This document shows positions 36,048 to 46,587 of a DNA stretch of 64,000 bases, piece after piece. Below the pieces are notes generated by a model. It saw nothing but the letters and a program-made list of their open reading frames with translations, made no database searches and was not told the DNA's origin. The stretch's first letter is position 1, and each line of letters starts with the position of its first letter. Origin of the DNA: UBA668 sp039796575 (GTDB lineage Bacteria > Actinomycetota > Acidimicrobiia > Acidimicrobiales > Ilumatobacteraceae); contig JBDKJP010000053.1 in the NCBI GenBank assembly GCA_039796575.1, positions 1 through 64,000 of the forward strand. Reading direction: 5' to 3'. Made by a program: the position numbers and the translations under genes.

Positions 36048-37490
36048 ATGACCGCCATCGTCACCACTGCCCGTACCACCCCGAAGTCCGCACACGCCGT
36101 CGGCGTGCCGGTGGCCACCACCGGTGCCGTGCCCCGCTCGCTCGGCCTCAGCCGTGCCGCCCTCGCGGCCCACGGCTTCGAGGGCAAGGCGGGCCAGACC
36201 CTCGTGGTGCCCGCCGCGTCGGGTGCCACCCAGATCGCCGTCGGCATCGGCGACGCCGGTGCGCTCACGGCGCAGGTGCTGCGCAACGCCGCGGCCGCGC
36301 TCGTGCGTGCCGCGTCGAAGCACGCCGTGGTCGCCACCTCCCTCGCCGACCTCGACGGGGTCGATGCCGCCGCTGCCGGCCAGGCCGTGGCAGAGGGCGG
36401 CCTCCTTGCCGCCTACCGCTATGCCGGCATCAAGAAGACGCCGAACACCACCGCGCTCACCGAACTGGTGCTCACGGCCGGCGAGAAGCGCGCCAAGGGC
36501 GTGGCCGCCGGCGCCGAGCGCGGCTCGGTCACCTCGGCCGCGGCGTACCTGGCCCGCGACCTCGCCAACACCCCGCCGGCGCACATGAACGCCCGCCACA
36601 TCGCCGACAAGGCCGTCGAGATCGGCAAGGTCGCCGGCCTCGAGGTCGAGGTGTTCAACAAGGACCAGCTCGCCGCGATGGGCTGCGGCGGCATGCTCGG
36701 CGTGAACCGTGGCAGCACCGAGCCGCCGCGCATGGTGCGCCTCACCTACACCCCGCGCAACGCACAGGGCCACGTCGCACTCGTGGGCAAGGGCGTGATG
36801 TTCGACTCGGGCGGCCTCAGCCTGAAGCCCAGCGACGGCCAGATCGCGATGAAGATGGACATGAGTGGCGCGGCCGCGGTGCTCGCCACCATGGGCGCGC
36901 TGAAGGCGCTGAGGTGCCGCACCAAGGTGACCGGCTACCTGATGTGCACCGACAACATGCCGTCGGGCTCGGCGCTCAAGCTGGGCGACGTCCTCACGTT
37001 CCGCAACGGCAAGACCGCCGAGATCCACAACACCGACGCCGAGGGCCGCCTCGTGCTGGCCGACGGCCTGTCGCTCGCCGTGGAGGACGGTCCCGACGCC
37101 ATCGTCGACATCGCCACGCTCACCGGCGCCTGCATGGTGGCGCTCGGCATGAAGGTGGCCGGTGTGGTCGGCAACGACCAGCCGCTCGTCGACCGTCTGC
37201 GCGCGTCGAGCGCGGCCACCGACGAGAGCATCTGGCAGCTGCCGCTCGAGAAGAGCTACCGCAAGCTGCTCGACAGCAACGTCGCCGACATGCGCAACAT
37301 CGGTGGCCCGTACGGCGGTGTCATCACGTCGTCGTTGTTCCTCAACGAATTCGTGGGTGACGTGCCGTGGGCGCACCTCGACATCGCCGGCCCGATGGCC
37401 GTCGACGGTGACGACGGTTGGCTGTCGCGTGGGGCCACCGGCTTCGGCACCCGTCTGCTCATCGACTTCGCGACGTCGTTCGCCAAGTGA
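36048..37490 (+). CDS. pepA: leucyl aminopeptidase (M17)
   Basis: 480 aa. Two-metal aminopeptidase, cytosolic. The metal-binding strand VGKGVMFDSGGLSLKPSDGQ carries Lys/Asp ligands; KMDMSGAAAV another Asp; NTDAEGRLVLADGL is the M17 signature. Start ATG preceded by CAGACT 6 nt upstream, a variant of the local hexamer. Convergent with the following gene, 9 bp apart. Confidence 0.93.
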   Translation: MTAIVTTARTTPKSAHAVGVPVATTGAVPRSLGLSRAALAAHGFEGKAGQTLVVPAASGATQIAVGIGDAGALTAQVLRNAAAALVRAASKHAVVATSLADLDGVDAAAAGQAVAEGGLLAAYRYAGIKKTPNTTALTELVLTAGEKRAKGVAAGAERGSVTSAAAYLARDLANTPPAHMNARHIADKAVEIGKVAGLEVEVFNKDQLAAMGCGGMLGVNRGSTEPPRMVRLTYTPRNAQGHVALVGKGVMFDSGGLSLKPSDGQIAMKMDMSGAAAVLATMGALKALRCRTKVTGYLMCTDNMPSGSALKLGDVLTFRNGKTAEIHNTDAEGRLVLADGLSLAVEDGPDAIVDIATLTGACMVALGMKVAGVVGNDQPLVDRLRASSAATDESIWQLPLEKSYRKLLDSNVADMRNIGGPYGGVITSSLFLNEFVGDVPWAHLDIAGPMAVDGDDGWLSRGATGFGTRLLIDFATSFAK

Positions 37491-37499
37491 GGTCCGGCG

Positions 37500-38069
37500 T
37501 CACGCGCTGACCTGCACGGCGGCCTCGCACGCCGCCGCGGGCGGCACGCCGACTGCCAGCAACTGACGTTCCAACACCTCGGGGTCGTCGCCGACGGCCA
37601 TCATCGCCCGTGCCAGCGCCACGCCTCGCGTGAGGTCGTCGTGCTCGGCGCGCCGCGTTGCCCATGCGCGGTGCTGCAACTGCAGCGTCTCGGGCATGCG
37701 CGCCAGGTGGCGCGCCGCCACGGGCGGCAGTCGGCGCCGCACCGCGAGGCCGTCGGCGATCGGCTGCGCCACCCCGAACATCACGCACCGCTGCAACGCC
37801 CGCACGAACGTGCTCGACGTGGCGGTGGAGTACGAGAGCCCCAACTCGTGCGCGGTCTCGTCGAGGTCGAGCTCGTAGCCGAGCGGGTAGCGGTCGAGCC
37901 CGCCGGCCAGGCGTCGCAACGCCCACAGCGCACTCGGGCCGAGCACGGCGAGCCAGAACTGTTCGACGTAGGTGGAGCGCACGTCGTGGCCGAGGCCGTC
38001 GACGACCGGGTCGTGCCACGGCACGATCATCAGCGTGGGGTCGGTGGGCATGAAGTCCGATGCGGCCAT
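37500..38069 (-). CDS. conserved actinobacterial protein, unknown function
   Basis: 189 aa. TYVEQFWLAVLGPSALWALR and YELDLDETAHELGLSYSTAT recall a family common in Actinobacteria; the second stretch could be a helix-turn-helix-like segment. FVRALQRCVMFGVAQPI follows. No catalytic motif is visible. AAAGGGG 7 nt before the ATG is a fair ribosome site. Confidence 0.65.
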   Translation of the reverse strand: MAASDFMPTDPTLMIVPWHDPVVDGLGHDVRSTYVEQFWLAVLGPSALWALRRLAGGLDRYPLGYELDLDETAHELGLSYSTATSSTFVRALQRCVMFGVAQPIADGLAVRRRLPPVAARHLARMPETLQLQHRAWATRRAEHDDLTRGVALARAMMAVGDDPEVLERQLLAVGVPPAAACEAAVQVSA

Positions 38070-38170
38070 GCGGGCCCCTTTCGGGTGGTGCGACAGGAGG
38101 GGGTCGTCACCACACTGAGGACGGCGAGATCGTCGGATCGGCAGAATTCGTGCGCAGGGCTGCGGGGGAA

Positions 38171-38599
38171 TCAGCCCTGCGGCACGAACCCGAACTGGGT
38201 GAAGTCACCCGTCCATGCCACGGCCGTCACGTCGACGCCCACGGCGGGGGAGAGCGATCCGTCGGCGGCGACCACGTAGAGCAGGTCGGTCGCACGCGGT
38301 GCACACCCGGTGTTGGTCTCGGCGGCGAGCACCGTGCCGTCGTCGGCCAGCTGCAGCAACGCCGTCGGCTCGATGCGGAGCACCACGGGGATCACGCCGT
38401 CGCCCGCGGGTGCGGGCACGGTGTCGGTGCTGCCCCAGCACGTCGGCACTTCCAACAGCGCCGGCAGCTCGCGTTGCTGCACGACGGGCGGGAGGGGGGA
38501 ACCCGTCGACGCGGCGAACGCGGCGCCGGTCGCTGTGAGGACGGCGGCCACGATGGTGGCCGCCAGGATCGATCTCGTCGTGAACGCTGCGCGTCCCAT
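38171..38599 (-). CDS. secreted protein of unknown function
   Basis: 142 aa. Signal peptide 1-30 (RSILAATIVAAVLTATGAAFA then AS). Two cysteines in the mature part (VPTCWGSTD and NTGCAPRA), probably a disulfide. GGAGG lies about 10 nt before the ATG. No recognised domain. Confidence 0.65.
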   Translation of the reverse strand: MGRAAFTTRSILAATIVAAVLTATGAAFAASTGSPLPPVVQQRELPALLEVPTCWGSTDTVPAPAGDGVIPVVLRIEPTALLQLADDGTVLAAETNTGCAPRATDLLYVVAADGSLSPAVGVDVTAVAWTGDFTQFGFVPQG

Positions 38600-38762
38600 G
38601 ACACTTCCCTCCGCCGAGGCGCACCGGCCGGCTGGTCCGACGTGGTGTGGTGCTCACCTCTTTCATCGGCACGCACGTCGTCTTGATGAAGCCGAGAAGG
38701 TGAAGATTCGGTCACGGCGCCCGTGTCGACAGCCCGGCGGTGGGATGTGCACACTGGGCACC

Positions 38763-39518
38763 ATGGACGACCTCTCCGTCGCGGCGCAGTGGGTGCGCGA
38801 GGCCGAACGCATCGTGGTGCTCACCGGTGCGGGCATCAGCACCGATTCGGGCATCCCCGACTTCCGTGGCCCGAACGGCGTGTGGACGAAGAACCCGGCG
38901 GCCGAGAAGGCCTCCACGTTGCAGCACTACCTGGAGGACTCCGAGCTGCGGAAGCTGGCGTGGCGCAACCGCCTCACGTCGACGACGTGGGACGCTCGGC
39001 CGAACGTGTCGCACCTCGCGCTGGTCGAGCTCGAACGACGTGGCCAGTTGGCGGCCCTCGTGACGCAGAACATCGACGAGCTGCACCAGCGGGCCGGCCA
39101 CGACCCGGCGAAGGTGATCGAGGTGCACGGCACGATGCGGTGGTCGCGGTGCTGGGGGTGCAACGACCGTCGGCCGATGCAGTCGGTGCTCGACCGGGTG
39201 CGTGCGGGGGAGGAGGACCCGCCGTGCGAGTTGTGCGGCGGCATCCTGAAGAGCGACACGATCTCGTTCGGGCAGGCGCTCGTGCCGGAGGTGATCGATG
39301 CGGCCCTGGTCGCGGCCGAGCGGTGCGACCTGTTGCTGGCGGCCGGATCGTCGCTGTCGGTGTTCCCGGCGGCCAACGTGGTGCCTCGCGCGAAGAGCGC
39401 CGGTGCCCGCGTCATCATCGCCAACGGTGAACCGACGAAGATGGACCGCTTCGCCGATCTGCTGCTGTTGGGGCCGCTCGCGACCACCATTCCGGCCCTG
39501 TGTGTGAATCCCGACTGA
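38763..39518 (+). CDS. sirtuin, NAD-dependent protein deacylase
   Basis: 251 aa. Rossmann NAD site IVVLTGAGISTDSGIPDFRG; TQNIDELHQRAG; catalytic His in IEVHGTMRWSRC; zinc Cys in CWGC and CELCGG; LLAAGSSLSVFPAANVVP. Removes acyl groups from lysine, which in bacteria tunes acyl-CoA synthetases among others. The rhodanese-MoeB gene starts 17 nt downstream but has its own hexamer. Confidence 0.92.
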   Translation: MDDLSVAAQWVREAERIVVLTGAGISTDSGIPDFRGPNGVWTKNPAAEKASTLQHYLEDSELRKLAWRNRLTSTTWDARPNVSHLALVELERRGQLAALVTQNIDELHQRAGHDPAKVIEVHGTMRWSRCWGCNDRRPMQSVLDRVRAGEEDPPCELCGGILKSDTISFGQALVPEVIDAALVAAERCDLLLAAGSSLSVFPAANVVPRAKSAGARVIIANGEPTKMDRFADLLLLGPLATTIPALCVNPD

Positions 39519-39535
39519 TCCGGTAGTCTTTTGCC

Positions 39536-40699
<1,164 letters not shown>

Positions 40700-40711
40700 T
40701 CCGTCGCCGGG

Positions 40712-41599
40712 TCACACCGACCCGGGCAGCTCCTCCGGCAGCGACACGAGCTCCTCGCGCTCCTGCACCAGCACGCCGGCGATCACCAGCACGGCACCCA
40801 CCGCGTCGACCGCGGTGGGGGTCTGGTCGAGCGCGACCGCACCGAGCACCATCGCGCACACCGGCAGCAGCGCGAGCAGCACGGCGAAGCGGCGCATGGG
40901 GATGCGGCGCAGCACGATCTGGTCGATGCCGTAGCCGATGGCCGACGAGAACAGGCCGACCAGGAAGCACAGCCACAGCAACCGCGGTGTGGTGACGATC
41001 TCGGCCGCGTCGGTCCAGCCGATCGGCAGTGTGACGAGCCCGCCGATCACGAGGCCGACGCCCAGGCCGTCGAGCCCGCGGTCGAGCGACGCCACGTTGC
41101 GGCCGAGCACGATGTACGCGGCCCACAGTGCCGACGCGAGGAAGATGAAGAACAGGCCGAGCGGGTCGCCGCCGATCTCCGCCCCCGACAGCACCACCAC
41201 GCCGCCGACCGCGAGTGCGAGCGCGGCGGCGTTGCGGCGCGTGCGCGTGTAGTACGCCGCGATGGCGATCGGGCCGATGAACTCGATGAGCACGCTCTTG
41301 CCCAACGGCAGCCGCGCCGCTGCGTTGTAGAACGAGATGTTCATCAGCGCGGTGACGATGCCGAAGATGGCCGCCGCCTTCAGCGCCTCGCGGGTCCACG
41401 GCTTGCGTCCGCGCCACGACACCAGCAGCACGGGGATGGCCCCGAGCAGCACCCGGAACACCGCCACGGTGGAGGGCGAGAGCCCCTCGTCGAACAGGCG
41501 GATGGCGATGACCGCGCCCGTGTACTGGGCGATGCCCGACAGCACGTACAGCGCCTCGGGGGAGGCGGTACGCACGAACTGCGCGGGAGTCCTGGGCAC
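40712..41599 (-). CDS. EamA-family transporter (RhtA-like)
   Basis: 295 aa with ten predicted helices in two repeats; ISFYNAAARLPLGKSVLIEF and IGPIAIAAY match the threonine/homoserine exporter RhtA group. Substrate inferred only. Convergent with the rhodanese-MoeB gene. Confidence 0.85.
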   Translation of the reverse strand: MPRTPAQFVRTASPEALYVLSGIAQYTGAVIAIRLFDEGLSPSTVAVFRVLLGAIPVLLVSWRGRKPWTREALKAAAIFGIVTALMNISFYNAAARLPLGKSVLIEFIGPIAIAAYYTRTRRNAAALALAVGGVVVLSGAEIGGDPLGLFFIFLASALWAAYIVLGRNVASLDRGLDGLGVGLVIGGLVTLPIGWTDAAEIVTTPRLLWLCFLVGLFSSAIGYGIDQIVLRRIPMRRFAVLLALLPVCAMVLGAVALDQTPTAVDAVGAVLVIAGVLVQEREELVSLPEELPGSV

Positions 41600-41627
41600 T
41601 GCGGGCCGAGCCGGGAGCGGCGCGGGA

Positions 41628-42443
41628 TCAGTCGAACAGGTCGGGATCGGTGCGGCAGATCTCCTGCCAGAGCGGCTGGAAGCTCAGCCAGCCGGCGAGC
41701 GGCGACGCGGTCTGCTCGCGGGTGTACACGGCGTCCTCGTGCGGGATGGGCACGGGCGTGCCGGCCGCCATCGCGAGCAGCTGCGCCTGGCAGGTGCGGT
41801 CCATGCTGAGGAACCAGAACACCGCTTCGTCGACGGTGCTGCCGACGGTGAACAGGCCGTGGTTCTGGTGGATGGCCGCCTTGCCCTTCGGGAACTGCGA
41901 CACGAGCTCCTTGCCGTCCTCGATGCCGAACTGCACGCGACCGCGCTGGGCCTGGATGACCACGTGGTCCTCGTAGAAGATGCACGAGTCCTGGGTGAGC
42001 GGCTGCAGCGGGATGCCGAGTGAGCTGAACGCCTTGCCATGCACGCTGTGGCTGTGCGCCGCGGCGATGACGTCGGGGCGGGCCTGGTGCACCGCGGAGT
42101 GGATGACGAACGCCGCGCGGTTCACCGGGCGGCTGCCGTACACCACGTTGCCCTCGTGGTCGACGAGGATGAGGTCGCTGACGCGGATGTGGCGGAAGCT
42201 CACCGCGAACGGGTTCACCCAGAACAGCTCGGGGAACTCGGGGTCGCGCACGGTGATGTGGCCGGCCACACCCTCGCCGAACCCGACGCGGCCGAACACG
42301 CGCAGCGCACCCGCCAGCTTCTGCTTGCGGTGCAGCCGCTCCTCCTCCACCGTGGCGAACGGCGCGGGCAGCTCGAGGTGGACTTCCTTCGGGGTCAGCT
42401 CCACCCCGTCGATGGTGCGGAGGCCGTGGTCGGTGACGCTCAT
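41628..42443 (-). CDS. class II aldolase/adducin-family protein
   Basis: 271 aa. Zinc site His in AAAHSHSVHGKAF and INHGL-like QNHGLFTVG; VAGHITVRDPEFPELFWVNP is the usual N-terminal substrate loop. Members are fuculose-phosphate-type aldolases or decarboxylases; the substrate is unknown. TAGGAT lies 7 nt before the ATG. Confidence 0.87.
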   Translation of the reverse strand: MSVTDHGLRTIDGVELTPKEVHLELPAPFATVEEERLHRKQKLAGALRVFGRVGFGEGVAGHITVRDPEFPELFWVNPFAVSFRHIRVSDLILVDHEGNVVYGSRPVNRAAFVIHSAVHQARPDVIAAAHSHSVHGKAFSSLGIPLQPLTQDSCIFYEDHVVIQAQRGRVQFGIEDGKELVSQFPKGKAAIHQNHGLFTVGSTVDEAVFWFLSMDRTCQAQLLAMAAGTPVPIPHEDAVYTREQTASPLAGWLSFQPLWQEICRTDPDLFD

Positions 42444-42502
42444 GGCGGCGATCCTACGCGACAGGTGGTTCGCCGACCGTCGCCGGATGACACACTGGCG
42501 AC

Positions 42503-42892
42503 GTGAACCAGGAGATCGCGCCCGCCACCATCGCGCCGCCCGCCGCCAACTATGCGCACGCGGTGCTCACCGAAGGGGCCCGCGCGCTGCTGCACACCAG
42601 CGGCGTCGTGCCGATCGCGCCCGATCGGTCCGTGCCCGAGGGCATCGAGGCGCAGGCCGAGCAGGTGTGGGCCAACATCGCCGCCATCCTGCTCGAGGCC
42701 AACATGTCGCCCGGCGACGTCGTGTCGGTCACCACCTACGTGGTGGTCGAGCACCTCGCGTCGCTGCCGTGGATCATGCAGGCCCGCGACCGTGCACTCG
42801 GTGGGCGCCGTGTGGCGAGCACGCTCGTGACCGTGCCGGCCTTGGCGAACCCGGCGTGGAAGATGGAGATCGCGGTGGTCGCGGCCCGCTGA
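42503..42892 (+). CDS. RidA/YjgF-family protein
   Basis: 129 aa. Trimeric enamine/imine deaminase family: LLHTSGVVPIAPD, VWANIAAILLEANMSPGDVV, and RRVASTLVTVPALANPAWKM then EIAVVA. The Arg that binds the substrate carboxylate in true RidA is not clearly placed, so it may be a paralogue. GTG start; CACACT 6 nt upstream. Confidence 0.87.
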   Translation: MNQEIAPATIAPPAANYAHAVLTEGARALLHTSGVVPIAPDRSVPEGIEAQAEQVWANIAAILLEANMSPGDVVSVTTYVVVEHLASLPWIMQARDRALGGRRVASTLVTVPALANPAWKMEIAVVAAR

Positions 42893-42910
42893 CCCGCCGA
42901 CCCGCTGAGG

Positions 42911-43384
42911 TCAGAGGTCGCGCAGGTCCACCGTGCGGACCGGCTCGGCGAGGTCGTCGAGCAGGCGCACCTCGATGGCGCTGTCGTCACCGTTGATGGG
43001 GAACACACCGAGGTGCGCATCGGGCGTGACGTCGACGAACGCCTTCGCCAGGCTCATCTGCTCCGACTTCCATTCGCCGAAGCCGATCTCCTCGTCGGTG
43101 ACGAGGTACATCAGCAACTGTGTCCCGCTGCCCTCGTAGCGCAACCCGCGCGTCGTGAGGCTGGAGAGCGGCAGGCAGCCGCTGGCGAGCGTGCCGTCGG
43201 TGACCTGGAAGCACGCCTGCTCGTCGTACAGGTTCACGAGCCAGCCGATGCCGGTGTCGAGCGAGGTCGACGGGTCGGGGATCGGGTCCTGGAACGGCAG
43301 GGCGCCGTCGGTGTCGCGTTCGGCACTGCAGGCCGCGGCGAGCACCACCAGTGCCACGGCGGCGAAGGTGCGGGCGATGCGCAT
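42911..43384 (-). CDS. putative lipoprotein
   Basis: 157 aa. RIARTFAAVALVVLAAAC gives a signal with lipobox and lipidated Cys near residue 20. The mature part has two cysteines about 15 residues apart (ACFQVTD…SGCLPL) and no known domain. ATG 43384 is chosen because it gives the signal sequence directly. Confidence 0.65.
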   Translation of the reverse strand: MRIARTFAAVALVVLAAACSAERDTDGALPFQDPIPDPSTSLDTGIGWLVNLYDEQACFQVTDGTLASGCLPLSSLTTRGLRYEGSGTQLLMYLVTDEEIGFGEWKSEQMSLAKAFVDVTPDAHLGVFPINGDDSAIEVRLLDDLAEPVRTVDLRDL

Positions 43385-43470
43385 CCGCACGTTGTACACG
43401 AAATCGCAGCCCCCGGTGTGCGGGCCCGCCGGATGGCTCCCGGACACCCCGCCGACGTACGCTCGCACCC

Positions 43471-45057
<1,587 letters not shown>

Positions 45058-45087
45058 ACCAGAGGGCAACCGCTAGGTTCGCAACCG

Positions 45088-45609
45088 ATGGTCCGTCGCG
45101 CGCTCGTGTTGATGCTGGTGCTCGCCGCGTGCAGCGGCGGCACCGACACCACCGACGTGTCGGGTCTCACGCTGCCCCTGCCGTCGCCACCCGACACGCT
45201 GCTGCCGCCACCGGCCGACACGCAACCGCCCGACATCACCGAGGCGTTGCCGCCCGACGCGATGTTCGGTGGCGACGTGTGCACCGCGCTCACCGACGAC
45301 GACCTCGCGTTCCTCGGCCGCGTGCGTGACGTGGCCGCCGCGTCGGCCGACTCGTGCGAGTGGCAGGTGGGTACCACGTCGGTGCTGGTGCAGCTGGCGT
45401 CGCCGTCGCAGTTCGCGCAGCCGGGCACCGCCGACCAGGAGATCGCCCCGGTCGACGGCGTGGGCATCGACGCCATCGGGGTCGACCTCGGCGGGGAGTA
45501 CCGCGTGTACGTGCAGACCGAGAACGGCTACTTCTCGGTCACCGCCGGCAGCCGCACCGCAGCCGAGCGGTTGGCGGCCGACGCCGCCGAGCGCACGCTG
45601 CCCGCCTGA
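45088..45609 (+). CDS. putative lipoprotein, DUF3558-like
   Basis: 173 aa. RRALVLMLVLAAC is a short signal with lipobox. A Pro/Thr-rich linker follows, then VCTALTDDDLAFLG and SADSCEWQVG, the two-cysteine pattern of DUF3558 proteins. Function unknown. TAGGTT lies 8 nt before the ATG. Convergent with oleD. Confidence 0.65.
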   Translation: MVRRALVLMLVLAACSGGTDTTDVSGLTLPLPSPPDTLLPPPADTQPPDITEALPPDAMFGGDVCTALTDDDLAFLGRVRDVAAASADSCEWQVGTTSVLVQLASPSQFAQPGTADQEIAPVDGVGIDAIGVDLGGEYRVYVQTENGYFSVTAGSRTAAERLAADAAERTLPA

Positions 45610-45615
45610 GCGGGG

Positions 45616-46587
45616 TCACTGCGCGTCGAACCACGCCCGCAGCCGGGCGAAGCCCTCGTCGAGCGACACCCGCGGCACCCACCCGAGGTCGTCGCGCGCG
45701 GGGCGGGGGTCGAACCAGTGTGCGGTGCCCAGCTGCTCGGCGACGAAGCGGGTGATGGGCGGTTCGTCGTCGCGCAGCCGCGGCCACACGCGCTCGACCA
45801 CACCACCGGCGAACGTGGCGAGCGGCAGCGGCAACCGCCGCGGCGCGAACGGCACGCCGGCCGCGAGGCAGATGCCCTCCATCAGCTCCCGCACGGTGCG
45901 CGGCTCACCGTTGGCCACTACGTAGGGCTTCCCGGCGCAGGCGGCACCGGGGTGCACCGCGTCGAGGGCTGCCACGAGCGCGCCGACGGCGTTGTCGACG
46001 TACGTGCTGTCGATGAGTGCGTTGCCGCTGCCGACCATGGCCAGGCGGCCGGCTCGTGCGCGCTCGACGATGCGACCGACGAGCTGCGTGTCGCCCGGGC
46101 CCCACACCAGGTGCGGGCGGATCGCCACTGCACCCGCCTCGAGCGCGGCGTGCTCGGCGATGGCCTTCGACTCGGGGTAGAACGCACCCGAACGGCCGGT
46201 CACCGCGGGCGTGGCACCCTCACCGACGAGCGAGTGGCCGGCATGCGCGACCGACGGGGTGGACACGTGGACCACGCGGTCGATGCCGAGGGCGTGCGCG
46301 GCATGCAGCACGTTGGCGGTGCCGTCGACGTTGACCGAACGGAAGTCGTCCCACGTGCCGACCACACCCACCCTGGCCGCACCGTGCACGACGGCGTCGC
46401 AGCCCCGTGCCGCTGCCAGCACATCGGCCGCGTCGCGCACGTCGCCCTGGCGCATCGCCGAGTCGGGCACACCGTCGAGCCGGAGCGGGCGCCGCTGCAG
46501 GCACACCACCTCGTCGCCGCGGGCGACCAGCGCGGCGGCGGTGCGACCCATGAGCATGCTGCCCGCGCCCGTGACGAGCACCCTCAT
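45616..46587 (-). CDS. oleD: OleD, 2-alkyl-3-oxoalkanoate reductase
   Basis: 323 aa. NAD(P)-dependent extended short-chain dehydrogenase: VLVTGAGSMLMGRTAAALVA at the N-terminus, and YxxxK as YPESK (about residue 143). In the olefin pathway it reduces the beta-keto acid from OleA to the beta-hydroxy acid for OleC. Its ATG overlaps the oleBC stop (ATGA). Alone it could be any epimerase-like reductase; the cluster makes the call firm. Confidence 0.88.
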   Translation of the reverse strand: MRVLVTGAGSMLMGRTAAALVARGDEVVCLQRRPLRLDGVPDSAMRQGDVRDAADVLAAARGCDAVVHGAARVGVVGTWDDFRSVNVDGTANVLHAAHALGIDRVVHVSTPSVAHAGHSLVGEGATPAVTGRSGAFYPESKAIAEHAALEAGAVAIRPHLVWGPGDTQLVGRIVERARAGRLAMVGSGNALIDSTYVDNAVGALVAALDAVHPGAACAGKPYVVANGEPRTVRELMEGICLAAGVPFAPRRLPLPLATFAGGVVERVWPRLRDDEPPITRFVAEQLGTAHWFDPRPARDDLGWVPRVSLDEGFARLRAWFDAQ